Source: Ornithinimicrobium murale (GTDB taxonomy: Bacteria > Actinomycetota > Actinomycetes > Actinomycetales > Dermatophilaceae). Taken from it: a stretch of DNA of 64,000 nucleotides. The translations under genes and the position numbers were made by a program. The notes below the pieces were generated by a model, which worked only from the letters and a program-made list of their open reading frames with translations, was not told the origin of the DNA and did no database searches. Location of the stretch: positions 62,001-126,000 of the forward strand of contig NZ_QLVD01000028.1 of the NCBI RefSeq assembly GCF_003352835.1, written 5' to 3'. Shown here in pieces: positions 28,188 through 38,190 of this stretch (positions are counted from its first letter, which is position 1; each line of letters opens with the position of its first letter).

Positions 28188-29186
28188 TCAGATCTCTGCC
28201 TCGTCCCGTTGCTCTTGACGGATGGCGGCGCGGAAGCCGGCCTGGAATCGGGTGCGGCTGTCGAGCTGGTCGAACAGGGTCTGCAACCGACGCTGCAGGG
28301 TGCGGGCGCTGACGCCCAGCTGTCGTGCCACGGCCTCGTCCTGCATGCCGCTGGCCAGCAGGGAGACGATGTCCTGCTCCAGGACGTCGGGGCGTGCGGC
28401 CTCGGGTGTGCCGAGTGAGAGGTCGAGGGGAGCGGCCGTCCGCCACAGCGCCTCGAACAGGGAGACGAGCGCGTCCAGCAGCGCGCTGGAGTGCACCACC
28501 AGGGCGCTCTCCACGGACACCTCGTGCGAGGTGAGGGGGAGCAGGGCGAACTTGGCGTCGACCACAGTCAGCTTGGTGGGGACCTCGGCGACCCGGACGA
28601 TCTCGCCCTTGGCGGTCGCCCGCTTCACGTTGGCCGGCATGCTCGGCTGGTCGAAGGCGCTGGGGGTGTAGATGCAGCGCACCCGGACGCCGCGGCGCAT
28701 CGCGGCCTCCTGGGCCACATTGGGCGTGGAGATGTCGATGGCAAACGGCGGCTTCACCAGGCCCAGCACCTCGTGCTGCGCCGCCTCGTGCAGCTGATAG
28801 AACCGGCGGGCGATGGCCTCTCCGCCGGTCACCACCTCCAGCAGCTCCTCCGGGCGCTCGGCGGAGTGGATCGCCTCCTCGGCCATCAGCACGCTCGCGG
28901 CCGCACGGCTGGAGGCCACCTCGTCCTGCCGTCTGGCCGCGAGGGCGTCGATCGCCACACCCGGCGGTGTCGCGGTCAGCCGCAGCGGCCGGCCGGGCAG
29001 CTTGCTGACCAGGCCAAGCTCCTCCAGGCCCGGCACCAGCCGGCGCAGCGCCTCGGTCGAGACGTTGGCCTGCTCGGCCACCCGTGCCAGGGTGGCGGGA
29101 CCGGTCCGGAGCAGCGCGCGGTAGGTCGCCTCCTCCGCGACGGACACTCCCAGGCCTGCCAGCAGGGAACCCTGGTGCTGCGCCAT
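28188..29186 (-). CDS. TrmB-type regulator with C-terminal LuxR-like HTH
   Basis: 332 aa. The N-terminal winged helix reads EATYRALLRTGPATLARVAE followed by ALRRLVPGLEELGLVSK, the TrmB pattern. A central ligand/phospholipase-D-like region follows, then a C-terminal HTH (DIVSLLASGMQDEAVARQLG, VSARTLQRRLQTLFDQL). Such two-HTH regulators frequently sit beside subtilase genes in actinobacteria. ATG 29186 has GAGGAG 7 nt upstream and is preferred to a longer form from 29237. It is divergent from the large protease gene, which it may control. Confidence 0.85.
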   Translation of the reverse strand: MAQHQGSLLAGLGVSVAEEATYRALLRTGPATLARVAEQANVSTEALRRLVPGLEELGLVSKLPGRPLRLTATPPGVAIDALAARRQDEVASSRAAASVLMAEEAIHSAERPEELLEVVTGGEAIARRFYQLHEAAQHEVLGLVKPPFAIDISTPNVAQEAAMRRGVRVRCIYTPSAFDQPSMPANVKRATAKGEIVRVAEVPTKLTVVDAKFALLPLTSHEVSVESALVVHSSALLDALVSLFEALWRTAAPLDLSLGTPEAARPDVLEQDIVSLLASGMQDEAVARQLGVSARTLQRRLQTLFDQLDSRTRFQAGFRAAIRQEQRDEAEI

Positions 29187-29257
29187 GGAGCGTCTCCTCG
29201 TCCTGTCGCCGGGTGTGGCTAGTTGTCGACATGTCAAAGGTACGCCATGGGAAAGCG

Positions 29258-29286
29258 TTGACTCGGTCTTTCGAACGGGTTACCAA
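29258..29286 (+). promoter_or_regulatory. Possible promoter of the subtilase gene
   Basis: TTGACT (29258-29263), a 17-nt spacer and TACCAA (29281-29286), in the 131-nt gap between the divergent regulator and protease genes. The -10 is a weak match. Confidence 0.4.
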
Positions 29287-29317
29287 TGGGCAATCCCCTT
29301 TCTCGTGAGGAGCCCCC

Positions 29318-32300
29318 ATGCACGACAAGCCTGCCCACGCGGCTCGGCTACGCCTGCCCAGACCACGACTCGCCTACGGCGTCCTAGCGGTGCCGCTGGT
29401 GCTTTCGCCGCTGGCGACGTCCGCGCAGGAGACAGACCACGCGCAGTTGTCCCCGGCCGCGTCCGCGGACTGGACCGTCCAGAACTCCGGTGAGACCGGA
29501 GCTGCCCCGGAGGGGCAGGACGTCACCCTGATCACCGGAGACACGGTCCACGTGACCACGGCCCCCGACGGACGGCATACGGCCACCGTCACCCCGGCAG
29601 AGAACGCGGCCGAGACCGGGTTCTGGACCCACCAGGAGGGCGACGACCTGTATGTCGTCCCCCTGAGCGTGCAGTCCCTGATCCCGGACCAGCTCGACCC
29701 CGCCCTGTTCAACGTCAGCGACCTCGTGGAGGCCGGCTACACCGACGACCAGATGGGCGCGGTGCCGATCATCGCCACCTATCAGGAGGACGCACCGGTG
29801 CCGGCCGCGGCCCGGTCCGTGGACAGCCAGGCCCGGGAGCTGGAGAGTGTCAACGGCCTCGCGCTCGCCGTGGACAAGACCGCGGACACCCCGGAGATCG
29901 CCGAGGGTCTGCAGCAGTTGGCCACCGGCACCCCGGCCAACGCCCGGTCAGCGCCGGGTGTGCTCACCGGCCTGGACAAGATCTGGCTGGACGCCCCCGT
30001 CGCGGGGCTGCTCGACCACAGCGTCCCGCAGATCGGTGCGCCGACTGCCTGGGAGCAGGGCTTTGACGGCACCGGCGTCAACGTCGCGGTGCTGGACAGC
30101 GGCATCGACGAGGAGCACCCGGACCTGGCCGGTCAGGTCGTGGCCCGGCAGAACTTCAGCGGCTCGGACACCACGGATGACCTGGCGGGGCACGGCACGC
30201 ACGTCGCCTCCACCATCGCGGGCACCGGCGCCGCCTCGGACGGCCGGTTCGTCGGCGTCGCGCCCGGCGCCGGCCTGATCAACGCCAAGGTGCTGGACGA
30301 CCACGGCAACGGCTCGACCAGCGGCGTGATCGACGGCATGGAGTGGGCCGCCGAGCAGGGCGCCGACATCGTGAACATGAGCCTGGGCGTGCGCGGCTTC
30401 TACACCGACGGCACCGACCCGGGCAGTCTGGCGGTCAACGCCATCACCGAGGAGCACGGCACGCTGTTCGTGATCGCGGCCGGCAACGAGGGACCCAGGG
30501 ACGGGACCGTCACCTCGCCCGGCGCCGCGGACCTCGCACTGACCGTCGGCGCCGTCGACCGCGACGAGGACATCGCCTACTTCTCCAGCCGCGGGCCCCG
30601 CTTCGGCGACCACGCGGTCAAGCCGGAGATCACCGCGCCCGGCGTCGACATCGTCGCCGCCCGGGCCGGCGGCAGCAACCCGATGTTCCCGTTCGACGAC
30701 GACTACGCCTATATGTCCGGGACGTCCATGGCCACCCCGCACGTGGCGGGCGCGGCCGCGCTGCTGGCGCAGTCCCGCCCCGAGCTGGAAGCCCTGGAGC
30801 TCAAGGCGATGCTGGTGGGCAGCGCCGTGCCCAACGAGGACCTGCGCGTGCTCGACCAGGGCGCCGGCCGGGTCAACGTGCCGACCGCGCTGACCGGTGA
30901 GGCGATCGCCGAGCCGGTGGCCATGCACCTGGGCACCTACCCCTACCCGCAGGAGCCGGTGCAGGAGGAGCGCACCGTGACCTATCGCAACCTGGGGGAG
31001 GAGCCGCTGACGCTCGACCTCGAGGTGTCCGCGCGCAACGTCGAGGGTGAGCCGGCCGAGGGGGCGGTGTCGGTGAGCCCGGCGACGCTGACGGTGCCGG
31101 CCGGTGAGACCGCGACCGCCACCGTCGGTCTGGACATCAGCGTGCCCGGCGCCGGCCAGTTCAGCGGCGCGGTCGTGGCGACCTCCGGGTCGGGCCAGAG
31201 CCTGACGACGCCGATCAGCTACTACAAGGAGCCGGAGCGCTACGACGTGCACGTCGAGGGCATCGCCCGCGACGGACGCGAGGCGCAGGGCAGCTTCCGG
31301 GTGCTGGACGTCGAGGACGGCAGTGTGTCGGCCACCCGCAACTGGGGCCAGGGCGACACCTGCACCACCGAGCCCTGGGACGGCAGCAACTGCATCCGCC
31401 TGGCGCCGGGCGCATACTCCTTCTCCGGCGTGATCCAGACCATGCCCGCCGACCTGCCCGCCCTGGGCTATCCGGGGCAGACGGCTGACTTCCTCAACTC
31501 CGCGCTCGTGGCCGAGCCGGAGGTCACCATCGACGGGCCGACCACGCTGACCCTGGACGCGCGGGAGGCCGTCGAGGTCCAGATCGACACACCCGAGCAT
31601 GAGACGCGCCCGGTCAACGGCTCGGCGGTGCAGGTCCAGTTCCACCGTGTGCCCGAGGAGGGCGAGGCGCTCAGCCACGGCCTGTTCGTCGGGCCACGCA
31701 CGCAGTTGGAGAGCCGACTGTTCATGACGCCCACTGAGCCGGTCCAGCACGGCCAGCTGTCGGCATACACCCAATGGACCCTCGAGGCCCCGGACGTGAC
31801 CTTCCAGGTCGAGGGGCACGACGAGCTTGAGCTGGAGCCGCACTACTACGACCGCTACTGGTTCAGCGACAACTCCTGGCAGTTCCCCCAGATCGAGGGG
31901 GAGCACGCGCTGACGGTGATGGACGTGGGGACGGCAACGCCCGAGGAGTTGGACGGTGTCGACCTCAGTGGTGCTCTTGCCCTGGTCCGCAGCTCGGACG
32001 ACGTCCCCGTCGCCGACCAGTCCAACAACGCAGCCGCAGCCGGCGCGACCATGGTCGCGGTCTATCACGACGACCCCGGGTCGGACGCCTATCCGGGTGC
32101 CTCCGGCATCCAGCTGGAGGTGCCCACGGTGCGCCTGTCGCACGAGGAGGGCGCTGCCCTGCTGGAGCTGGTGAGCCCGGGAGTGGCCCTGAGCAAGGAG
32201 CGGCCCACGATGCTGGTCACCGGCCAGCCGGCCAGCCCCTACCGCTACAGCCTGCGGTTGACCGAGCAGGACACCATCCCGGCCGAGTTGGACTATGTCC

Positions 32301-33316
32301 TGCACACCGATGACCTGGCCACGGTGAACAACAGCTTCCACAGCCAGCTCAGCGACACGGTGACCCTCACCGAGTCCTGGTTCGCCACGGCGCCCTGGGA
32401 GAACTTCGCGATCACCTTCCCGACGCCCACGGTGGGCGGCCCGCGTGAGCGCGTGGACTACTACGTTGCTGAGGAGGGCCTGGAGTACACCCAACACGTC
32501 ACCACGCCGGAGGAGCGCTACAACTACAACTGGCCGGGCGGCCAGGAAGCTCCGGTCCGGCTGCGCACCCAACCCACGACGTATGACGCGGGCGAGAGCC
32601 TCGAGCGGTCCTGGCTCAAGGCACCGGTGCGCACGGGCCTGTGGCCGAGTGAGTCGATGCTGCGCACTGGTGACTCCCTGGACATCCACCTGGCCGGGTT
32701 CATCGATGGAGGCGGGAACACCTCAGAGGCTCAGGGCGCGACCTACGACAACGGGTTTGACGTCGCGATGCGGGTCATCGCCGATGGCGGGGAGGTGATC
32801 GAGAGCGACTATGCCTATGGCACGCTCGAGATCCCGGCGGATGCGACGGACTATCGCGTGGAGTATGAGGTGGACAACCACTCCTCGTGGGCGCAGCTGT
32901 CCACGCACACGAAGACGGTGTGGACCTATCAGTCGGAGCGCCCGGCCGAGGGCGAGGTGCGGGTCGAGCCGATGCTGACCGTGGACTATGACGTTGAGGT
33001 GGACCTGGAGAACCGGCTGCTGCCACCGTCGGAACGCAAGGGTCCGCTGACCGTGGAGTTCGCGGTCGGTCACCAGACCGGTGCGGAGTCGCTGCCGATC
33101 GCGGACGCCTCTCTGGAGGTCTCCTATGACGGTGGTGAGTCGTGGCGGACGATCAAGAACCTGCGCGAGACGTCCGGGGGGCACTTCGTCGGGAACCTGC
33201 CGTCCAGCACGCCGAAGGGCAACGACGGCGCGCTGTCGCTGCGGGTGAGTGCCTCGGACTCTGCCGGCAACACGGTGGAGCAGGAGGTACTGCGGGCGGC
33301 TGGCTTGCCGGAGTGA
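29318..33316 (+). CDS. Secreted S8 (subtilisin-like) serine protease with PA domain
   Basis: 1332 aa. A signal peptide with a basic start, hydrophobic core (AYGVLAVPLVLSPLAT) and likely cleavage after TSA. A prodomain (to about 215) precedes the catalytic domain with D260 (AVLDSGIDEEHPDL), H292 (GHGTHVAST) and S470 (SGTSMATPHVAGAAALL). A Fn3-like stretch (PATLTVPAGETATATV) and, at about 870-960, a protease-associated (PA) domain (LSGALALVRSSDDVPVADQS) follow. The C-terminal 350 residues are beta-rich. GTGAGGAG precedes the ATG. No sorting signal, so likely released. Confidence 0.93.
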   Translation: MHDKPAHAARLRLPRPRLAYGVLAVPLVLSPLATSAQETDHAQLSPAASADWTVQNSGETGAAPEGQDVTLITGDTVHVTTAPDGRHTATVTPAENAAETGFWTHQEGDDLYVVPLSVQSLIPDQLDPALFNVSDLVEAGYTDDQMGAVPIIATYQEDAPVPAAARSVDSQARELESVNGLALAVDKTADTPEIAEGLQQLATGTPANARSAPGVLTGLDKIWLDAPVAGLLDHSVPQIGAPTAWEQGFDGTGVNVAVLDSGIDEEHPDLAGQVVARQNFSGSDTTDDLAGHGTHVASTIAGTGAASDGRFVGVAPGAGLINAKVLDDHGNGSTSGVIDGMEWAAEQGADIVNMSLGVRGFYTDGTDPGSLAVNAITEEHGTLFVIAAGNEGPRDGTVTSPGAADLALTVGAVDRDEDIAYFSSRGPRFGDHAVKPEITAPGVDIVAARAGGSNPMFPFDDDYAYMSGTSMATPHVAGAAALLAQSRPELEALELKAMLVGSAVPNEDLRVLDQGAGRVNVPTALTGEAIAEPVAMHLGTYPYPQEPVQEERTVTYRNLGEEPLTLDLEVSARNVEGEPAEGAVSVSPATLTVPAGETATATVGLDISVPGAGQFSGAVVATSGSGQSLTTPISYYKEPERYDVHVEGIARDGREAQGSFRVLDVEDGSVSATRNWGQGDTCTTEPWDGSNCIRLAPGAYSFSGVIQTMPADLPALGYPGQTADFLNSALVAEPEVTIDGPTTLTLDAREAVEVQIDTPEHETRPVNGSAVQVQFHRVPEEGEALSHGLFVGPRTQLESRLFMTPTEPVQHGQLSAYTQWTLEAPDVTFQVEGHDELELEPHYYDRYWFSDNSWQFPQIEGEHALTVMDVGTATPEELDGVDLSGALALVRSSDDVPVADQSNNAAAAGATMVAVYHDDPGSDAYPGASGIQLEVPTVRLSHEEGAALLELVSPGVALSKERPTMLVTGQPASPYRYSLRLTEQDTIPAELDYVLHTDDLATVNNSFHSQLSDTVTLTESWFATAPWENFAITFPTPTVGGPRERVDYYVAEEGLEYTQHVTTPEERYNYNWPGGQEAPVRLRTQPTTYDAGESLERSWLKAPVRTGLWPSESMLRTGDSLDIHLAGFIDGGGNTSEAQGATYDNGFDVAMRVIADGGEVIESDYAYGTLEIPADATDYRVEYEVDNHSSWAQLSTHTKTVWTYQSERPAEGEVRVEPMLTVDYDVEVDLENRLLPPSERKGPLTVEFAVGHQTGAESLPIADASLEVSYDGGESWRTIKNLRETSGGHFVGNLPSSTPKGNDGALSLRVSASDSAGNTVEQEVLRAAGLPE

Positions 33317-33339
33317 GCTTGCCTGAGTGAGGCCGTATG

Positions 33340-33378
33340 CCGTGGGGCCGGGGTGGAAGGTACACCCCGGCCCCACGG
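33340..33378 (+). terminator. Intrinsic terminator after the subtilase gene
   Basis: CCGTGGGGCCGGGGTG (33340-33355), 7-nt loop, then its perfect 16-nt complement (33363-33378), followed by a GT-rich stretch. Starts 24 nt after the stop codon. Confidence 0.85.
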
Positions 33379-33549
33379 CTGTGTCTGTGGGTAGAACCGC
33401 CGGGGGCCTGCGCTCTGCTGACGAGCCTCATAGGGAGGCGTGACAAATGGGGCAGTCGCGGCAAAAGGACGCACCTCTGGAATGACCGACCCGCGGCAGT
33501 TAGCGTGTACTGGGGAAACGACCATGACGTGTCGGACGAAGGGACGGGA

Positions 33550-33816
33550 ATGGCCAAGCAGTACCCGGTCGGGAACGGTGCTGAGCGCGAGGTTGTGACT
33601 CGCTTCCGGGAGTGGCAGCGAGACACGGTGAGCCTGAAGGTCACCAATCTTCGTGACGAGGACGCTGACCGCTCCTTGATACCCATGTCCACGGATGACG
33701 GACGCGGGGGTGGTTCAGGGATCGGACGCCCGACGAAAAAGCCGAGCCAGGAATCTTTCATGCGAAACGGTGGCCTCTGCAGATTCGGGCCCCGCCCGGT
33801 AAGAATTCAGGCCTGA
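33550..33816 (+). pseudogene. Truncated DinB/DUF664-like protein
   Basis: From ATG 33550 the first 48 or so residues (EREVVTRFREWQRDTVSLKV, DEDADRSLIPMST) resemble the N-terminus of DUF664/DinB-superfamily, mycothiol-dependent-transferase-like proteins. After residue about 50 the similarity stops and the frame runs into repeat DNA shared with the neighbouring gene's 3' end, closing at 33816. The catalytic His-rich remainder is missing. Interpreted as a gene cut by insertion or recombination at the left edge of the accessory island. Confidence 0.45.
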
Positions 33817-33880
33817 TTTTCATGCGAAACGGGGGCCTCTGCAGATTCGGGCCCCGCCCGGTAAGAATTCAGGTCCTGAT
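33759..33880. repeat. 62-bp tandem duplication
   Basis: Two copies starting CATGCGAAACGG at 33759 and 33821, nearly identical over about 57 bp (T/G change at the 13th base, small difference at the end). The second copy is the 3' coding end of the convergent membrane gene; the first lies beyond its stop. Confidence 0.9.
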
Positions 33881-34823
33881 CGTAATCTGCGTCGAAGGGA
33901 TCGTGCACAAAATAATAGACCCGAGCCCACATGTCACGTTCGTCGGCTAAGGCGCGCGGCAGAACGAGCCCCATTGATTCAGCCAACTTGACTCGACTCA
34001 CGTTCACGGCAGCCTGCATTGTGGCAAGCAGGTACCTGGTATTCAAGATTGCTAATCTATACCACAATGGCGCCGTTGCTACTAGGGCGACTCCGACGGT
34101 GACCATGGTCATTGATCCGCCAGCCGTGTATAATCCCGTCGCGATCAAGGTGATGCCTGACGACAACGAAAGGTAAACCAAGCTCACAAAGAAATTCACA
34201 GGAGCCCGTGACCGTTCGTGCTCGTCTATGAGGCGCTCCGGAATCACACTTTGGATCTCAGACCACAATGTCTGCGAATCTAGGCGGTACCTATCCCATC
34301 CATACGTTTCAATGGCGCGAAGCGCGTTAGCAAGCGCTGTGGGGCCGAGCTGCCTTACGTCAGCAGGGTACTTCCGTATGCGTTCATTCAGTAATCCGAT
34401 GCGGACATCAATGCCCGCCAGTTTGGGGGGCGAGAGTGCGTCGTCTTTGCTGCCGCTCGCACTATTCACCACATTGCGCTCGACCCTAAGTGCCTTGACT
34501 TCATCAAGCAGTGCCGCATGCTTCTCCTGTTGTCGCCCCGTCATCGCTACGCGCAGTCTCTTGGGCAGGAACATATAGCCTTCGAGCAGGCGGTATAACA
34601 CTGTCGATAGGGACGAGAGAAGGATCCCTGTCAAGAAGATGAGGCCCAGAAGGACAAGGCTTTGGTTAGTTGCGCTCGTTCGCGCGAGGTCCCTTACTAT
34701 TGAAACGTGCGACAGGGTCGGGAGGGCAAGGAAAACTACCACTGGCCACGCAAGCGCGCTCGGAAAGACCCAAGACACGAGAAACGCCCATCCACCAGAT
34801 AGACCTTTCAGAACGTCTGTCAC
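33807..34823 (-). CDS. Polytopic membrane protein of unknown function
   Basis: 338 aa with four hydrophobic helices: two near the N-terminus (WVFPSALAWPVVVFLALPTL; LVLLGLIFLTGILLSSLSTV) and two around 220-265 (FFVSLVYLSLSSGITLIATG; MVTVGVALVATAPLWYRLAI). A charged cytoplasmic loop of about 130 residues between the pairs holds YGWDRYRLDSQTLWSEIQ. I recognise no family. Start GTG 34823. Base composition is visibly more A/T-rich than the core genes, and the 3' end is duplicated in tandem, both consistent with horizontal acquisition. Confidence 0.72.
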   Translation of the reverse strand: MTDVLKGLSGGWAFLVSWVFPSALAWPVVVFLALPTLSHVSIVRDLARTSATNQSLVLLGLIFLTGILLSSLSTVLYRLLEGYMFLPKRLRVAMTGRQQEKHAALLDEVKALRVERNVVNSASGSKDDALSPPKLAGIDVRIGLLNERIRKYPADVRQLGPTALANALRAIETYGWDRYRLDSQTLWSEIQSVIPERLIDEHERSRAPVNFFVSLVYLSLSSGITLIATGLYTAGGSMTMVTVGVALVATAPLWYRLAILNTRYLLATMQAAVNVSRVKLAESMGLVLPRALADERDMWARVYYFVHDPFDADYDQDLNSYRAGPESAEAPVSHENQA

Positions 34824-34850
34824 GGTCGACCCACATCAATAGGTAGCCGA

Positions 34851-35120
34851 TCAGTCTCGCCTAGGCGGTGGCCGGTCATCACCGCCTCCTCCACCAGGAC
34901 CTTCGAGCGGTCCGGCATATGCAGGTTTGACTGTTTCGGCCTGTGGACCTTTGGGGCCTTGCGTGACGTCGAACTCGACCTTCTGCCCCTCCTGGAGCTC
35001 GCGGTAGCCGCTGCTTTCGATCGCCGAGTAGTGAACGAAAACGTCAGCGCCGCCACCGTCCTGCTCGATGAAGCCGAAGCCCTTCTCACTGTTGAACCAC
35101 TTCACGGTTCCCGTTGCCAT
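34851..35120 (-). CDS. Cold-shock domain protein with Gly/Pro tail
   Basis: 89 aa. A complete CspA-type cold-shock domain with RNP1 KGFGFI and RNP2 VFVHYSAI, starting [18 protein letters not shown]. After the usual 67 residues a tail rich in Gly, Pro, Asp and Arg ([16 protein letters not shown]) is added. Single-stranded nucleic-acid binding chaperone of RNA. AAGGAG lies 7 nt before ATG 35120. Confidence 0.93.
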   Translation of the reverse strand: MATGTVKWFNSEKGFGFIEQDGGGADVFVHYSAIESSGYRELQEGQKVEFDVTQGPKGPQAETVKPAYAGPLEGPGGGGGDDRPPPRRD

Positions 35121-36070
35121 GCCCAGACTCCTTCGTGACTCCCGAGCCCCATCGCGGCTCAGGTGTGCCAGCGTGGCAGTCCCTGAAGCGGGTCGTCAAG
35201 CAGCCCAGCGGATCGCGATCGCCGCGCAGTAGACCTTGGCGGGTGTCGGACCGACACGAGACAAGAGATGCGGACGTATCCAGCCGAGGTAACTGTCCGA
35301 GAACCGTGCAAGCGTCAGCTGCTCCCGGTACAGCGCGTGTGGCGCATAGCCTGGCCTTTCCACGGCGGCAGCGGTCTCATCGGTAGCGCCTCGGGCCGGG
35401 GCGCCTGACCAACGAGCATTGAAGCCGACCCCCAGCCGCAGAGGGGCGCCGTGGACGCGCCGACCTGGGGTGCCCGTCGTGGCAGTGCAGGCGCCTCAGT
35501 CGGCTTCGGGCACCACGGTTCTGGCTGCGGCCCCACACTTACGCGGTGTCTCCACCCTACGGTGACATGACCGGTGACTGCACGGCGTGGACATGGGCCG
35601 CAACGACGGCGTCACGGAGCACACCCACGACGTGCAGATCGATGAGGCCGAGGTCGCCTGGGTCTTCGGGGCTACTGGACCCAGGGTCGGCCCTGAGACC
35701 CAGTGAAGGAGCGCTACCCAGTCGCCACCACGTTCAACCCTGTTCCGTACGCGGGCGGGAAATTTTACCGTCCTAACCGGGAGACCTGGGGCGGCTCGCT
35801 CGCGGCGAAAGGACGCGCCACGGGCGTGCGCGGGAGTTGCCGGTGCCGTGCGCAAAACCTCGTGCGCCGTGAGGTCAGCGTGGTCGATGCTCGGCAGAGC
35901 CGCCGGTATGGCCTGTGGTTCCGCTGGACCCGTTGTTGCGCAGTAGCCTTTCGAGCACGGCTCGTGCCTGGGCGCGACGTCGCTGCCAGTTCCGGTCGAC
36001 TTAGCCTGGCCGAGCACTGGGAGCGGGCCCGACGGTGCACGCCGACTGAACTGACCCGATCCGGCACGAA
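35121..36070. other. Gene-poor stretch
   Basis: About 950 bases with no convincing gene on either strand. A short + frame at 35585-35705 (GVDMGRNDGVTEHTHDVQID, then AEVAWVFGA) looks like a protein remnant but I cannot name it. Composition and broken frames suggest decayed DNA inside the island. Confidence 0.5.
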
Positions 36071-36928
36071 ATGGCGCAGATGACTGACGAGTCGCAGGTT
36101 CCCGAGCTCGCGGACTTCCGCGCGCGGCTGGACCGTGCAGAGGAGTTGTACGAGGCGTTGGGGACAGCATGGGGCGTCTACCTCGAGCAGCGGCCCCACC
36201 GGCTCGTCACGAAGCTCCACGCCGATGGTCGCGGGGAACTGCTGATGGAACGGGTCGTGCCGATGCCAGCCGAACTCGGCCTCATCCTCGGCGAGTTTCT
36301 GTACCAGCTGCGTGCTGCGCTCGACAACTGCTTGTACGCCGTTGCCGTGATCGTTGCCGGCACCAGCCCGCCTCCCGGCGCCGGGGCGTTGCAGTGGCCG
36401 ACCTGCGACACCGCAGAGGCTTTCAACAAGCAGCGGTCCCGACTCAAGTACCTCCGGTCTGATCTGGTCGACGCTTTGGAGGCGATCCAGCCATACCAAG
36501 CTGAGCTGCCGACCTGGAACTCGCTGCGTCTCCTCAATGACCTGGCGCGGGTGGACAGGCATCGCACCCTTCATCTAGTCACGCTGGTGCCTGTGGCCAG
36601 TGACCTGATCGTGGACTTGGATGTAATTCAGAACGTCGAACTGCGCACTGGGGAGGATCTCGACGATGGTGGCACTATTCTGACCTTTGTTTTTACGGGC
36701 AGTGGCGGGCTGAGGCGTGAGCACATCGACGGGAACTTCGAGTTCGAGGTCGAACTCGCCGACGTCGAACGGTCCGCCGGGCCAACGGGTGAGGTGATGC
36801 GTCCATGGGGAACCCTGGCGAAGCGGCTGCAGTCGATGCGTCTGGCGGTGCTGGGGTATGCCGAGGGCCTAGTCCATCTCGCCTGCAACCCTGACGTCAC
36901 CGAACCGCCGCACGCGCACGGCCCATGA
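36071..36928 (+). CDS. Hypothetical protein, family shared with the gene at 39155-39940
   Basis: 285 aa, soluble, no signal or membrane segment. The conserved blocks LGLILGEFLYQLRAALDN, a W/F-P-x-C/W stretch (LQWPTCDTAEAF), LEAIQPYQ and LLNDLARVDRHRTLHL recur in the same order in the protein encoded at 39155-39940. Function unknown. ATG 36071 has no clear ribosome-binding site; ATG 36080 is an alternative. Confidence 0.72.
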   Translation: MAQMTDESQVPELADFRARLDRAEELYEALGTAWGVYLEQRPHRLVTKLHADGRGELLMERVVPMPAELGLILGEFLYQLRAALDNCLYAVAVIVAGTSPPPGAGALQWPTCDTAEAFNKQRSRLKYLRSDLVDALEAIQPYQAELPTWNSLRLLNDLARVDRHRTLHLVTLVPVASDLIVDLDVIQNVELRTGEDLDDGGTILTFVFTGSGGLRREHIDGNFEFEVELADVERSAGPTGEVMRPWGTLAKRLQSMRLAVLGYAEGLVHLACNPDVTEPPHAHGP

Positions 36929-37449
36929 ACTGGTGGCACTCTGTCGGCGGCAGCCGACACGCTGACGGGGAGCAGAGCACTGCATCCTCGGGTGGGCAGA
37001 GGCTGGTCGTCGACTCTGGGTCGTCGAGGGGGGGTGTCACGTGTGCGACGCGGGTCTCCGCGGTCCCGTCACAGCACGCGCTGGCATTGGGTCGACGCTG
37101 GACAAAGGCCAGCCTTCCTGTTGAACCGGACTCCGCCGCAGCTCGCCGACCGCCTCGCGCCCACATCAGATTCCACCCAGATCGGACTCGCCACTCAACT
37201 CTGCCGCCAAGCTCTTGAAGCCTAGTAGGCGGTGAGCCGCAACGCTTTTGCGAGACCACTTCGGCCAGGGTTGTGGGCACAGCCAAATGGGCGGATCGCG
37301 GCCGGTATGACGCGCTCCGCAACGGCCGACCCGCGGCCGATGAGCCGTAATGCGGGCGGTACGAAGTTGATGAACACAGCTGTCGCGCGCCACGATGGTG
37401 TGCTCAGGCGACAGGCTGTGCCATCGGTGATTCCGGCTGTCACTAAAGG
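36929..37449. other. Gene-poor stretch
   Basis: No supportable gene. It precedes the transposase remnant and may hold the degraded upstream end of that element. Confidence 0.4.
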
Positions 37450-38190
37450 CCGAGGCCACCGAGGCGATCGGCGTACCTGCACGTGCACACCGAGGCTGCG
37501 ATGGTGGTGCCCAACGCGGTCGCGATCGCCACCGGTGTGACCGAGCACGGGCGCCTGGAGATCCTGGGCCGGGACGTCGGCGGCAGCGAGGACGAGGTCT
37601 TCTGGCGCGGCTTCCTGACCGGTCTAAAGAATCGTGGCCTTCCAGGGCGCAGCTGGTCATCTCCGACCAGCACGCCAGCCTGCTTGCCGCGCTCGCCCCG
37701 GTATTCAAAATTCGGGCCACCAACGGTGCCGGGTGCACTTCATACGCAACGTCGTAGCGCACGTCCCGAAGGCCGAGTGAGATGTCGCCGCAGTGCTCCG
37801 GACGATCTTCGCCAGCCCGACCTGGACTGATGGTCAAGCAGTGGGACAAGGTCCGTGACGACCTTTCCGGCAGGTACCCCAGACCGGTCCGCTGATGGAC
37901 GGCGCCAAGACCAAGGGCTCGCGCTTCGCCGTCTTCCCACGTGAGCACTGGCGCAAGATCTGGTCCACCTGACCGCTCGAGCGGCTCAACAATGAGATCA
38001 AGCGACGCTCCCGGGTCGTGGCATCTTCACCCATGAGGCCGCCGTCATCCGCCTCATCGGCGCCGTCCTAGCGGACACTCACGACGAGTGGCAAATCGAC
38101 GACCGCCGCTCCCTCTCCGAAGGCGCCATGGCCAAACTCTACAAGACCAGCGAGACTGACACCGTCGCCCTCGAAACCGGCGATCGGTAG
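37450..38190 (+). pseudogene. Degenerate IS256 (Mutator)-family transposase
   Basis: Reading across frames gives family pieces in order: VHTEAAMVVPNAVAIATGV, GRDVGGSEDEVFWRGFLTGL, KNRGL, LVISDQHASLLAALAPVF, WDKVRDDL, HWRKIW, PLERLNNEIKRRSRVV, then a C-terminal piece closing at TAG 38188-38190. Several frameshifts and stops (near 37640, 37730, 37890 and 37970) separate them, so the enzyme cannot be made. Only the second half of the usual 400 or so residues is recognisable. No terminal inverted repeats could be assigned. Confidence 0.82.

Noticed and set aside
29948..32689. 913-codon reverse frame inside the subtilase gene
   Set aside because: Lies opposite an intact S8 protease with all catalytic residues; no domain or ribosome-binding site of its own.
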